Origin: an uncultured Bacillota bacterium
GTDB lineage: Bacteria; Bacillota; Clostridia; Peptostreptococcales; Anaerovoracaceae
Assembly (NCBI GenBank): GCA_927441425.1
Contig: CAKMKG010000023.1
Coordinates: 89,457 to 153,456 of the forward strand
Length of the DNA stretch: 64,000 nt
Direction of reading: 5' to 3'
Shown here: piece by piece, positions 9,742 through 18,709 of the stretch
Numbering within the stretch: the stretch's first letter is position 1
Layout: each line of letters opens with the position of its first letter
Notes under the pieces: generated by a model
What the model saw: only the letters and a program-made list of their open reading frames with translations
Database searches by the model: none
Told to the model about the DNA's origin: nothing
Translations under genes and position numbers: made by a program

Positions 9742-10425
9742 ATGGATTATAAAAAGGACTTTATAGAATTTATGGTGCACGCCGGTGTTCTGACCTTTGG
9801 GGAGTTTATGACGAAGAGTGGCAGAAAATCGCCATACTTTATCAATACGGGTAACTACCAAACCGGAAGCCAGCTGGCCAGACTTGGAAGTTTTTACGCC
9901 GACTGCATCATGGATCAGATCGAACAGGGAAAATTAAAGAATGAGATTACCGCTCTGTTCGGTCCCGCTTACAAAGGAATTCCGATTTCCGTTGCAGCTG
10001 CCATCGCACTGTCTGAGAAACATGGCATTGAGATGAATTATTGCGCAAACCGAAAGGAAACAAAGGATCACGGAGAAGGAGGCACCCTATTGGGGTATCA
10101 GCTGCAGCCCGGTGATTCGGTACTGATTGTTGAGGATGTTATAACGGCAGGAACTGCAATGCGGGAATGTGTTCCTATTCTCAGGGACCGTGGCGTATCC
10201 ATCGAGGGACTCGTTGTTTCCGTGGACAGAATGGAACGTGGATCCGGATCCAAAACCGCCATCGAAGAATTGAGGGAGGAATATGAGATTCCCACATACT
10301 CCATTCTTACGGTGATTGATATTATAAATCATCTTTATCAGAGGGAAATCGCCGGTAAGGTTCTGATCAATGATGAAATGAAACAGAAAATGGAAGACTA
10401 TCTGGAAACTTATTGTGTGAAGTAG
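9742..10425 (+). CDS. pyrE: Orotate phosphoribosyltransferase
   Basis: Joins orotate to PRPP to give OMP; 227 residues. The PRPP loop VLIVEDVITAGTAMRE is near residues 124-139, and FGPAYKGIP is the orotate and PPi site. The ATG at 9742 follows AAGGAGGG. It is the last gene of the pyr operon and ends in TAG followed two codons later by TGA. No strong terminator is visible in the 113 bases before the spore germination gene. Confidence 0.95.
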   Translation: MDYKKDFIEFMVHAGVLTFGEFMTKSGRKSPYFINTGNYQTGSQLARLGSFYADCIMDQIEQGKLKNEITALFGPAYKGIPISVAAAIALSEKHGIEMNYCANRKETKDHGEGGTLLGYQLQPGDSVLIVEDVITAGTAMRECVPILRDRGVSIEGLVVSVDRMERGSGSKTAIEELREEYEIPTYSILTVIDIINHLYQREIAGKVLINDEMKQKMEDYLETYCVK

Positions 10426-10538
10426 AATCATTGAATCGGCGGCTTCGCATCCTGGGCGGGAACTGATTTCCCTCTGAATAAAATCTGTCCCTTTGGTAAA
10501 AATAGTAACAAAACATACAAGGCAAAGGGAGATTGGAG

Positions 10539-11963
10539 ATGGAAAACAATAAGTTTAAGGAATACGTGAGTCTTTTCAGAAAAGCTTTGCCCATAGGGCA
10601 AAGCTTTGATATTGGGGAGAGAAATACCATCGTCGGAGATAAGGAAGTCTACATCTATTATGTGGAAGGCTTTCTCAAATCGGAAATTATGGAGCATATC
10701 TTCCATGTGCTTTTTGCCGTAACAAAACATGAGATGGAGCAGCGAAAGGATGCCTCGGATTTCATAAAATACCATATTCCTTATGCCCAGGCATCCCCGG
10801 AAAAAAATACGGAAAAGATTATGAAAGCGTTGCTGTCGGGACTGCTTGTAATGGTTGTAGATGGGTATTCGGAAGCAATCATCATGGATTTAAGAACCTA
10901 TCCCGTCAGGAGCGTGGCTGAGCCGGAAAAAGAAAAGTCTTTGCGAGGGGCAAAGGATGGTTTTGTTGAAACAATCCTTTTTAATACGAATATGATACGT
11001 AGGAGAATCCGGGATCCAAGGTTGATCTTTGAGCTGCATACCGTGGGCACCGTGTCGAAAACGGATGTTTGCATTGGTTATGTGAAAGGATTGGTGGATG
11101 ATAAAACGCTGAAGAAGATTCAAGATAAGATCAGCGGGATTCATCAGGATACGCTTACGGTAGGAGACCAGAGTCTGGTGGAAGCCATCGGAAAATCGCG
11201 ATGGTTGAATCCTTTCCCGAAAGTACGCTATACCCAAAGACCAGATGTGGTCTGTGCCCACCTGACGGAAGGGAAGCTCGTGATCCTGGTGGATAACAGT
11301 CCAACGGCAATCCTGATTCCTACCACTATTTTTGATTTTATTCAGGATGCTGATGACTATTACTTCCCAATTGCAACGGGTAATTATTTTCGCTTTTTAA
11401 AAGTCGGGAACATGCTTGCAGTCCTATTTTTAACACCGGTTTATTTATTAATGGCGGAGGGAGATATTCCGACCCATCCGAGGCTGGGCTTCTTCTTCCC
11501 CGATGAGGGATATGCTATGCCGTTATTTGTCCAGTTTCTGCTCTTGGAGCTGGCCATTGATGCCTTGAAGCTGGCATCACTAAACACCCCGAGCTCCTTG
11601 GGAACCTCACTTTCGGTGGTCGGAGCTCTGATTCTCGGGTCGTTTGCCGTTGATTCCGGCTGGTTTATTCCGCAGACGATTTTATGTATGGCAGTTCTGG
11701 CCTTGGCAGGCTTCACCCAGCCGAGCATTGAGCTTGGATATGCTTTAAAATTCATGAGGGTGTTTCTTTTAATCGGAGCTGCAATCCTTGGGGTCTGGGG
11801 AGCCCTGACAGCAGTCTTTATTAATATTATCGTATTGGCAAGGACGAAAAATATTGTTGGGACCAGCTATTTATATCCTTTGATTCCGTTCCATTGGGAA
11901 ACCCTGCGCCGGATGATCTTACGGACCAGAAAAAAAGAGCATGTTGAAAAGAGCCGACATTAG
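10539..11963 (+). CDS. Spore germination protein, GerA/SpoVAF family
   Basis: A 474-residue protein with a soluble N-terminal half and about five membrane segments in the C-terminal half (about residues 290-450). The middle block, with SRWLNPFPKVRYTQRPDVV followed by LVDNSPTAILIPTT, matches the GerA A-subunit superfamily and especially SpoVAF, which sits in the spore inner membrane and supports release of small molecules in germination. ATG 10539 is chosen over TTG 10533; AAAGGGA precedes it. It stands alone, outside a spoVA operon, so the assignment to SpoVAF rather than a GerA-type receptor subunit is moderate. Confidence 0.8.
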   Translation: MENNKFKEYVSLFRKALPIGQSFDIGERNTIVGDKEVYIYYVEGFLKSEIMEHIFHVLFAVTKHEMEQRKDASDFIKYHIPYAQASPEKNTEKIMKALLSGLLVMVVDGYSEAIIMDLRTYPVRSVAEPEKEKSLRGAKDGFVETILFNTNMIRRRIRDPRLIFELHTVGTVSKTDVCIGYVKGLVDDKTLKKIQDKISGIHQDTLTVGDQSLVEAIGKSRWLNPFPKVRYTQRPDVVCAHLTEGKLVILVDNSPTAILIPTTIFDFIQDADDYYFPIATGNYFRFLKVGNMLAVLFLTPVYLLMAEGDIPTHPRLGFFFPDEGYAMPLFVQFLLLELAIDALKLASLNTPSSLGTSLSVVGALILGSFAVDSGWFIPQTILCMAVLALAGFTQPSIELGYALKFMRVFLLIGAAILGVWGALTAVFINIIVLARTKNIVGTSYLYPLIPFHWETLRRMILRTRKKEHVEKSRH

Positions 11964-11984
11964 CAGAAAATGTACGGCCCTTTG
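11952..11984. terminator. Weak convergent hairpin between spoVAF-like and gerQ-like genes
   Basis: GCCG-ACAT and ATGT-ACGGC form an imperfect inverted repeat at about 11953-11977, followed by CCCTTTGCTTT on the plus strand. It lies between two convergent genes only 23 bases apart and may end both transcripts, but the stem has a bulge and the T tract is broken. Confidence 0.35.
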
Positions 11985-11986
11985 CT

Positions 11987-12694
11987 TTAATCACCGGAAG
12001 GCAAAACATCATGTGCGTGGGTTTTGAAAAATTTGATGTTGTAGAAGTCACAAGCTGTGATATCACCTGTCATTAACTCTTCAATTAAAATGTAATTCAG
12101 TCCAACACCGACCAACCTGCCGGTCCGTGATACTATGTTCGTTGACCCCACTAAAAATTCCACTTCTACGTAATGTCCGATTTGCGTTCTCAAATAACCG
12201 TTCATATACTGTAGGCTCTCATAGTCCAGTATGGTGGAATATTCGGCGGGCAAGATTGGATTTGCCGGTACAGTAATATTTGGTGAAGCTGGAAGGATTC
12301 TCGGCAGAAGAGGACTCAGGGGGTAGGCTTGTTCTGACTCAGGTGGAGCCGGTGGAAATAGCGGTCTGGACGGCGCCGATGGAGTTGTCGGCATAACCGG
12401 GGTTGTAGGAGCTGCCGGCAGAGGGGGAATTTCCGGAGAGGGCGGCATCAAGGGGCTTGGTACAGGCGTAGTTCTGGGCCTCGTGGGGACTGCCGGAGGA
12501 GTGGGTGTTGTCGGCGTCATAGGCATAGAAGGCATTGGAAACATAGGCATTCCCGGTGTCATGGGCCTTGCAGGTGTCATGGGTATTCCCGGCGTCGTGG
12601 GCATTTGCATTTTCTCATAGGTGGACCCGAGACTCGGAAGCTGATTATCCTGCATTTTTTGAGCCCTTGATTTTATTAAATTACAGTCATACAT
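11987..12694 (-). CDS. Proline-rich spore coat protein with GerQ-like C-terminal domain
   Basis: A 235-residue protein. Residues about 28-140 are a low-complexity stretch of Pro, Thr, Met and Ala (repeats such as MPTTPGIPMTP). The last 85 residues (from AEYSTILDYESLQYMNGYL to YNIKFFKTH) form a compact domain with GHYVEVEF and VGLNYILIEE blocks that resemble GerQ, the coat protein cross-linked by transglutaminase and needed to hold CwlJ. It lies 18 bases downstream of a CwlJ/SleB-type hydrolase, the same pairing seen in Bacillus. The GerQ relation is my reading of pattern and context; the Pro-rich arm is not part of typical GerQ. Confidence 0.6.
   Translation of the reverse strand: MYDCNLIKSRAQKMQDNQLPSLGSTYEKMQMPTTPGIPMTPARPMTPGMPMFPMPSMPMTPTTPTPPAVPTRPRTTPVPSPLMPPSPEIPPLPAAPTTPVMPTTPSAPSRPLFPPAPPESEQAYPLSPLLPRILPASPNITVPANPILPAEYSTILDYESLQYMNGYLRTQIGHYVEVEFLVGSTNIVSRTGRLVGVGLNYILIEELMTGDITACDFYNIKFFKTHAHDVLPSGD
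12340..12610 (-). repeat. Degenerate Pro-Thr-Met coding repeat
   Basis: Internal low-complexity repeat of the GerQ-like gene. On the coding strand, short CCx-ATG-ACx-CCx units recur with small variation, giving a flexible proline-rich arm of about 90 residues. Such tracts change length easily by slippage. Confidence 0.6.
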
Positions 12695-12712
12695 TTATTT
12701 GTTTCCTTTCTG

Positions 12713-13165
12713 TTAGGTACTTGGATAATATTGAGTTGGTATATAGAAGCAATGATCGCCAACTCGATTATGAATAACGCCGACATTGGTTGGAAAATAG
12801 GGAGGACACTGAGGGCTGTAAGGATTAAAGAAAAATAAAGCATGATCCACGCCGAGCAGCCTGCCTCCGCCAATCGCCCAATCAACGATGGCATAATGTT
12901 CGTCGGTAGGATTCATATTCGATACATTCTGGGGATTATAAACACCTCCAACCGAAGTCTGCATACAGACAAACTGCCTTGCCTGCGTCAAAATATTCCT
13001 GACGTTTCCTCCCTGGCTGATGCGGGAAAACTCTCCGTATGGGATATTCGCCCGATTCATAATAACGGTAGCGACCGCTCTCATTCCGTCCTCGCCCTCT
13101 CCGCCGGCCTCACACTGAATCAGCCGTGCGAAAAGTTCTCTTGTATCGTATTGCTCGAAAGCCAT
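12713..13165 (-). CDS. Cortex-lytic cell wall hydrolase, CwlJ/SleB family
   Basis: A 150-residue Hydrolase_2 domain protein that cuts spore cortex peptidoglycan during germination. The family's catalytic Glu sits in QCEAGGEGEDGMRAVATVIMNR near the N terminus, and RVGDHCFY near the C terminus is also typical. It has no signal peptide and no peptidoglycan-binding domain, so it resembles CwlJ (made in the mother cell and held in the coat) more than the secreted SleB. ATG 13165 is preferred to a TTG at 13183 because GAGGTG lies 6 bases before it. It is co-directional with the GerQ-like gene. Confidence 0.88.
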   Translation of the reverse strand: MAFEQYDTRELFARLIQCEAGGEGEDGMRAVATVIMNRANIPYGEFSRISQGGNVRNILTQARQFVCMQTSVGGVYNPQNVSNMNPTDEHYAIVDWAIGGGRLLGVDHALFFFNPYSPQCPPYFPTNVGVIHNRVGDHCFYIPTQYYPST

Positions 13166-13250
13166 TGGCGTCACCTCAATCAAGTTTTACTTCAGTATAT
13201 GCGATGGATATTTAAAGTGATAAATTAAAACAAAAAGAAGAGTCAAATCA

Positions 13251-13282
13251 AAAAATCCACTCCGGAATCCGAAGTGGATTTT
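13251..13282 (-). terminator. Rho-independent terminator after the Spo0E-like gene
   Basis: On the minus strand AAAATCCACT and AGTGGATTTT (plus-strand 13273-13282 and 13252-13261) form a 10-bp stem with an 11-base loop, followed by T-rich sequence. It separates the Spo0E-like gene from the cortex hydrolase. Confidence 0.8.
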
Positions 13283-13286
13283 GACT

Positions 13287-13475
13287 TTATTTTTTAATTT
13301 TCAATCGCATATGCTCCAGGATCAGTTTGTCCAATAGCTGACTAGCATGCAGCAGCACTTCGTCATTTTGTCGTTCTGTACAATCTTGGCACAATTCATT
13401 TAAAAGCAATTTGAGATCAGTGATATACGTTAAAAGCATCTTCTCTTCTGAGTCTATTGCTTTTTCCCCTTTCAT
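13287..13475 (-). CDS. Spo0E-like sporulation regulator
   Basis: A 62-residue, all-helical protein. It carries the Spo0E-family signature S-Q-x-L-D-x-L-I as SQLLDKLI near residue 46, preceded by a first helix (LLTYITDLKLLLNEL). Members of the family are small aspartyl phosphatases that remove phosphate from Spo0A and so delay sporulation. The start ATG at 13475 has GGGAGGTAAG directly upstream. Two Cys (CQDC) between the helices are unusual. Confidence 0.7.
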   Translation of the reverse strand: MKGEKAIDSEEKMLLTYITDLKLLLNELCQDCTERQNDEVLLHASQLLDKLILEHMRLKIKK

Positions 13476-13503
13476 CTTACCTCCCTAAATCAATATTAGG
13501 TGG

Positions 13504-13848
13504 TCATTCCTCTTGTCGATTCAAGTGTGGAATTAGCACCTTTATAATCGTTTTAAAAACGTTGATTTCCTTTTCTGAACATCTGCGAAGCAAGGAATAT
13601 AAATCATCTGCATTATTATTCGAGATTGGATCTGACCCGAAGAAAAGATAATCTATGGAGATATGTAAGCATTGAGACAGCGAAGTCAATGTCTTGATGC
13701 TCATATTTCTTTCTCCGCGTTCGATCTGTCCGAGAAAATAGGGCGAGATACTTATTAGCTCGGCCAACTCTTCTCTGGTCATATTTAAATTTTCGCGTTC
13801 AACCCTTAACCGGTTCCCGACTTTCACATAATCGATCGTTCTATGCAT
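13504..13848 (-). CDS. XRE-family transcriptional regulator
   Basis: A 114-residue protein with an N-terminal helix-turn-helix of the Cro/C1 type (about residues 9-65: VGNRLRVERENLNMTREELAELISISPYFLGQIERG). The rest (SEKEINVFKTIIKVLI) is a short helical tail, probably for dimer formation. It could act on the nearby sporulation genes, as SinR-type proteins do, but there is no direct evidence. Three phased GTTA repeats lie immediately upstream and overlap its likely -10 box, suggesting self-control. Confidence 0.8.
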   Translation of the reverse strand: MHRTIDYVKVGNRLRVERENLNMTREELAELISISPYFLGQIERGERNMSIKTLTSLSQCLHISIDYLFFGSDPISNNNADDLYSLLRRCSEKEINVFKTIIKVLIPHLNRQEE

Positions 13849-13865
13849 ACAAAATTCCCTTAATT

Positions 13866-13895
13866 GTTAAAATTCGTTATAATACGTTAACTCTA
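13866..13895 (-). promoter_or_regulatory. Phased GTTA repeats, probable XRE operator
   Basis: GTTA occurs at 13866, 13876 and 13886, an exact 10-bp period that places all copies on one face of the helix. On the minus strand the same segment holds TATTAT/TATAAC, a likely -10 element of the XRE gene that starts at 13848. The arrangement suggests cooperative binding and autoregulation. Confidence 0.5.
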
Positions 13896-13920
13896 GCAAT
13901 AATAATACAACATATAAATG

Positions 13921-13955
13921 AGCTGATTGCAAACAATTAAAGTTTGCATTCAGCT
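13921..13955. repeat. Inverted repeat upstream of dnaE
   Basis: AGCTGATTGCAAAC (13921-13934) and GTTTGCATTCAGCT (13942-13955) pair over 14 bp with one mismatch around a 7-base AT loop. There is no T tract on either side, so it may be an operator or a structured RNA rather than a terminator. The rest of the 342-base gap 13849-14190 is AT-rich (plus-strand -10-like TATACT at 14085) with no further feature that I can support. Confidence 0.5.
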
Positions 13956-14190
13956 ATTTCTGAGGAAAGCTTGTTTCAGTGATTGGAAGATATTTATATT
14001 ATATTCATTTTCGCAAACTGGATTCAAGATACAAATAGTGGTAGTTTTCAATCAACTTGAAGGATAGATATTACTTATTTTAGTTATACTTTTCTGTATG
14101 CTGGGATGGAATAATATGATAAAATAAAACAGGCAATAAAGCGAAAACTACATCTTCTAAACAATAAAAGATTATGAAAAGGAAATGACG

Positions 14191-17100
14191 ATGACATTTA
14201 CACACCTGCACGTACATACAGAATACAGCCTGCTTGACGGAGCCTCGCGGATCAAGGATCTGATCGCGGGAACGAAAGAGCTTGGAATGGATGCGGTGGC
14301 CATTACGGATCACGGCGCCATGTTCGGTGTCATTGATTTTTATAAAGAAGCAAAGAAGCACGGCATTAAGCCAATCATAGGCTGTGAGGTTTATACAGCT
14401 GCCAGAACCATGTTGGACAAGGACGTGGATAAGGACAAGCGACAGGGACACCTGGTGCTGCTGGCGAAAAATGAAGTCGGTTACCATAATTTGATGAAAA
14501 TCGTATCCGCCGGCTACACAGAAGGCTTCTATTATAAACCGAGAATCGACCACGATATGCTTCGGAGCTATAGCGAGGGAATCATCGCTTTAAGTGCCTG
14601 CCTTGCCGGAGAAGTGCAGTGGAAGTTGATGAATAACGATTATGAAGGAGCAAAAAGAGAAGCGCTAGCCCTGCTCAATATTTTTGGAAAGAACAATTTC
14701 TATCTGGAACTACAAGATCAGGGCCTGGAAGAGCAGCTTCGGATTCTTCCTTCTATGAAACGCCTACGTGAGGAGACGGGAATTCCATTTGTAGCCACCA
14801 ACGATGTGCATTATGTCAAGCGGGAGGATGCGGTAGCCCATGATGTGCTGCTGTGCATTCAGACTGCAAGAACCGTTGATGACGAAAACCGGATGCGCTT
14901 TCCAAATGATCAGTTTTATTTGAAATCCGAGATGGAGATGGAGAAAATCTTTGCGGATCTTCCGGAAGCAATTGAAAATACGAAAAAGATTGCAGACCGC
15001 TGCAATGTGGACTTTCAGTTCGGTCAGATCCACCTACCGGAATTTCAAGCACCGGATGGAAAGCAGAACGAAACATATCTAAGAGAACTCTGCTTTGAAG
15101 GGATGGCGGACAGGTACGGCGCGCTTTCAACCGATCTTGAAGACCGGCTTTCTTACGAGCTGAACACCATCCTATCAATGGGCTATGTGGAGTACTTTCT
15201 CATCGTATGGGATTTCATCAATTATGCCAGAAGCCACGGGATCATGGTTGGCCCGGGCAGAGGCTCCGCTGCGGGCAGCATCGTTGCATATGCTTTGAAA
15301 ATCACAGATATCGATCCGATCCAATATGGTCTGATCTTCGAACGATTTCTGAATCCGGAAAGAATCAGCATGCCAGATATCGATATCGATTTCTGCTATG
15401 AGAGACGTCAGGAAGTCATCAATTATGTAATTGAAAAATATGGGGCCGACAAGGTTGCCCAGATCATCACCTTCGGAACGATGAAAGCGAAGGCGGCGGT
15501 CAGAGATGTCGGCCGTGCGATCAATATGAACTATGGCGAAGTGGATGCCATTGCCAAGGCAATCCCTTTCGACCTCAAAATGACCATCGACAAGGCGTTG
15601 GATATGAATCCAGAGCTCAGATCTTCCTATGAAGAGGACAGACGGGTTAGGGAGTTGCTTGACACGGCGAAAGCGCTGGAAGGTATGCCCAGACATGCAT
15701 CCACTCATGCTGCCGGGGTTGTTATTTCAAAGAAAAGTATCAATGAATATGTTCCACTGTATTTGGCGGACAAGGGGATCAGTACGCAGTTTACCATGGG
15801 GACCATCGAAGAACTGGGACTTTTGAAAATGGACTTTCTCGGTCTCAGAAATCTGACCGTGATCCGGGATGCGCTGGAGCTCATCGAAAGAGACCACGGC
15901 GTAAAAATTAATCTGTCAAAAATGAACTATGATGATAAGGCGGCATTCGATCTCATCAGTTGCGGAAATACGCAGGGTGTATTCCAGCTGGAAAGCTCGG
16001 GGATGACTCAGTTTATGAAAAACCTGAAGCCGGATTGCTTTGAGGATATCGTGGCTGGTATTTCTCTTTACCGCCCGGGCCCTATGGCTTCCATACCAAC
16101 CTACATAGAAAACAAGAAAAATCCAGAGGGGATCGAATATATTGATCAAAGTCTTAAACCGATTCTGTCTGTGACCTACGGCTGCCTCGTTTATCAGGAG
16201 CAGGTTATGCAGATTGTAAGAGAGCTAGCCGGATATACCTATGGCAGAAGTGATCTGGTGCGAAGAGCCATGAGCAAAAAAAAGATGGATATCATGCTCA
16301 AGGAACAGGAATACTTTGTATATGGCAAGGAGGATAAATCAGGCAACATTGAAATCAAAGGCTGTGTCAGAAACGGCATTCCGGAAAGGGCCGCCAAAGA
16401 AATCTATAATCAAATGATCAGCTTTGCAGAATATGCCTTCAATAAATCTCATGCAGCGGCCTATGCGGTGCTGGCCTATCAGACCGCATATCTAAAAGCC
16501 TACTATTCATTGGAATTCATGGCAGCCCTAATGACAAGCGTCATCGGAGATTCTACCCAGATCGCAAAATACATCAGAAACTGCATGGAGATGAAAATCG
16601 ATGTTCTGCCACCTGACATCAACGAGAGCAGCAAGAAATTCACGGTGAAGGATGGGAAAATACGATTCGGCCTTCTGGGTGTCAAGAATGTTGGAGAAGG
16701 TGTCATCGACGCCATCGTGAAGGCGAGAGAGGAAAAAGGGCTACCGCAGGATATATTCCAATTCATCAATCACATCGACATCCAGGAAATCAATAAAAAG
16801 GCGGTGGAAAGTCTGATTAAGGCCGGTGCTTTCGATTGTCTCAATGAGAACAGGGCAAAGCATCTTTCCGTCTATGAAGGACTGATCGAATCGGCGCAGA
16901 ACAACTCCAGAAAAAATATCGAAGGACAGATTTCGCTGTTCCAGATGAATGCTGTCAGCATGAACAATTCAGGCATGTCAGGAAGACTACCGGATGTGGC
17001 GAATTTTTCAAAGGACCTGTTGATGGCGATGGAAAAGGAAATGCTGGGCGTTTATATCACAGGACATCCGCTTTCTGATTATGCGGAGCAAATTGAAAAA

Positions 17101-17652
17101 ATATCCACCGTCACCTCAGAGGATCTGGCTCATGCCGAGGTCAACATTGATATTCAGGATGGAATGTCGGTAACCATGGCTGGAATGATCAGTTCAAAAA
17201 AGACACTGATCACCAAAAAAAATAAAATGATGGCCTTTATCCAGTTGGAGGATATCTACGGAACAACGGAGGTTGTGGTGTTCCCCAACGTTTACGAGGC
17301 CGCTCTCGGGCTACTGAAAAATGATGGAGTTATCGCAGTTCGTGGATCAGTTAATTTTAAAGAGGATGAAGCACCGAAGCTCCTAGCGGATAAAATTTTC
17401 GACATCAAGGATTTCAACTTAGGGGTTTCCTCCGGCATTGTGAAGCTCACCATCCCGGAAGAACTAGACGAAGCACTTTACCTTTCAAGAATCAGGGAAA
17501 TCATTATGGAGCACAGAGGAGATACCCCGGTCATCATTACTGCTGTTGCATCAAATAAGAAATATAAAACAAAATCAGACCTTTGGGTGAATCCGAGCGA
17601 TCAATTGATTCAGAAATTCTCCGACTTGATCGGAAAAGAAAATATTCAGTAA
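14191..17652 (+). CDS. dnaE: DNA polymerase III alpha subunit (DnaE type)
   Basis: Replicative polymerase of 1153 residues. Domains in order: PHP domain at the N terminus (FTHLHVHTEYSLLDGASR), the C-family catalytic domain with GPGRGSAAGSIV and the metal-binding PDIDIDF motif (about residue 392), the fingers with KSHAAAYAVLAYQTAYLKAYY, a helix-hairpin-helix region, and an OB fold near the C terminus (VTMAGMISSKK to EVVVFPNVYE). It has no 3'-5' exonuclease domain, so this is not PolC. ATG 14191 is chosen over 14185 because GAAAAGG lies 8 bases before it. It begins a likely dnaE-pfkA-pyk operon. Confidence 0.95.
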   Translation: MTFTHLHVHTEYSLLDGASRIKDLIAGTKELGMDAVAITDHGAMFGVIDFYKEAKKHGIKPIIGCEVYTAARTMLDKDVDKDKRQGHLVLLAKNEVGYHNLMKIVSAGYTEGFYYKPRIDHDMLRSYSEGIIALSACLAGEVQWKLMNNDYEGAKREALALLNIFGKNNFYLELQDQGLEEQLRILPSMKRLREETGIPFVATNDVHYVKREDAVAHDVLLCIQTARTVDDENRMRFPNDQFYLKSEMEMEKIFADLPEAIENTKKIADRCNVDFQFGQIHLPEFQAPDGKQNETYLRELCFEGMADRYGALSTDLEDRLSYELNTILSMGYVEYFLIVWDFINYARSHGIMVGPGRGSAAGSIVAYALKITDIDPIQYGLIFERFLNPERISMPDIDIDFCYERRQEVINYVIEKYGADKVAQIITFGTMKAKAAVRDVGRAINMNYGEVDAIAKAIPFDLKMTIDKALDMNPELRSSYEEDRRVRELLDTAKALEGMPRHASTHAAGVVISKKSINEYVPLYLADKGISTQFTMGTIEELGLLKMDFLGLRNLTVIRDALELIERDHGVKINLSKMNYDDKAAFDLISCGNTQGVFQLESSGMTQFMKNLKPDCFEDIVAGISLYRPGPMASIPTYIENKKNPEGIEYIDQSLKPILSVTYGCLVYQEQVMQIVRELAGYTYGRSDLVRRAMSKKKMDIMLKEQEYFVYGKEDKSGNIEIKGCVRNGIPERAAKEIYNQMISFAEYAFNKSHAAAYAVLAYQTAYLKAYYSLEFMAALMTSVIGDSTQIAKYIRNCMEMKIDVLPPDINESSKKFTVKDGKIRFGLLGVKNVGEGVIDAIVKAREEKGLPQDIFQFINHIDIQEINKKAVESLIKAGAFDCLNENRAKHLSVYEGLIESAQNNSRKNIEGQISLFQMNAVSMNNSGMSGRLPDVANFSKDLLMAMEKEMLGVYITGHPLSDYAEQIEKISTVTSEDLAHAEVNIDIQDGMSVTMAGMISSKKTLITKKNKMMAFIQLEDIYGTTEVVVFPNVYEAALGLLKNDGVIAVRGSVNFKEDEAPKLLADKIFDIKDFNLGVSSGIVKLTIPEELDEALYLSRIREIIMEHRGDTPVIITAVASNKKYKTKSDLWVNPSDQLIQKFSDLIGKENIQ

Positions 17653-17714
17653 ACAGTAAGTGATAAAAAATAGGATTTAATAGAATAAAAGAAACCCGAT
17701 AGGAGGTAGTTATC

Positions 17715-18680
17715 GTGAAAAGAATTGCAGTTTTGACCAGCGGCGGGGATGCGCCGGGTATGAATGCCGCTATCCGTGCGGTGGTAAGAGGCGCGCTCTA
17801 TCATGACATGAAAGTTTTCGGAATCGAGCGGGGCTATGAAGGACTGATGAATGGTGATTTTAAGGAGATGACGGTTTCATCCGTTTCCGATATCATGCAG
17901 CGGGGTGGAACAGCGTTGAAAACCGCCAGAAGCAAGAGATTTATGACACCGGAAGGGTTTCAGCGGGCAGCAGATATGCTGGAAAACTTTGAAATAGAAG
18001 GTTTGGTCGTCATAGGTGGAGATGGGTCCTACCGAGGTGGCCTCGCGCTCTCCAAAATAGGAAAAACAGTAATCGGACTGCCGGGAACCATTGATAATGA
18101 CCTGGCTTACACGGACTATACCATCGGATTTGATACCGCCGTGAACACGGTTTTATCAGCCATTGGAAATATTCGTGATACCTCTTCCTCTCATGAAAGA
18201 GGCACCGTAATTGAAGTAATGGGAAGGAACTGCGGAGACATCGCCCTATACGCCGGTTTGACAGGCGGTGCAGAAAGCATATTAATTCCGGAGGAGCCGG
18301 TGGACATAAATAAGATATGCAGAACCCTCATCCGGGGGAAAAACAGAGGTAAAATGCATAGTGTCATCCTTCGTGCTGAGGGCGTGGAAATGTCCGCGGA
18401 GGAACTGGCGAAAACCATTACAGAGAGAACCGGAATTGACATAAAAATTGTTGTTCTGGGCTATATCCAGAGAGGGGGATCTCCAACAGCACGAGATAGA
18501 ATGCTTGCCAGCAGAATGGGCTACAAGGCAGTGGAGCTGCTGCTTCAGAACGGAATGACAAGCAAAGCGGTTGGAATCAAGGGAGATGAAATTGTATATT
18601 ATGAATTGGAGGAAGCCTTGAATATGCCTAGGACCCATGATAAGACTATAATGGACCTGGCAGAGATTCTTTCAAGATAA
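17715..18680 (+). CDS. pfkA: ATP-dependent 6-phosphofructokinase
   Basis: Phosphorylates fructose 6-phosphate in glycolysis; 321 residues, the bacterial PfkA length. GGDAPGMNAAIRA binds ATP, GGDGSYRG carries the Gly typical of ATP use, and PGTIDND holds the catalytic Asp; Gly rather than Lys before TIDND also favours ATP over pyrophosphate. It starts with GTG at 17715 after AGGAGGT, 62 bases after dnaE and 29 before pyk. Confidence 0.95.
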   Translation: MKRIAVLTSGGDAPGMNAAIRAVVRGALYHDMKVFGIERGYEGLMNGDFKEMTVSSVSDIMQRGGTALKTARSKRFMTPEGFQRAADMLENFEIEGLVVIGGDGSYRGGLALSKIGKTVIGLPGTIDNDLAYTDYTIGFDTAVNTVLSAIGNIRDTSSSHERGTVIEVMGRNCGDIALYAGLTGGAESILIPEEPVDINKICRTLIRGKNRGKMHSVILRAEGVEMSAEELAKTITERTGIDIKIVVLGYIQRGGSPTARDRMLASRMGYKAVELLLQNGMTSKAVGIKGDEIVYYELEEALNMPRTHDKTIMDLAEILSR

Positions 18681-18709
18681 TAAAGTTGGATAAGTAAGGG
18701 GAGAGTGAG

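Noticed and set aside
13457..13651. Small plus-strand frame opposite the XRE and Spo0E-like genes
   Set aside because: Overlaps two supported minus-strand genes and lacks a ribosome site.
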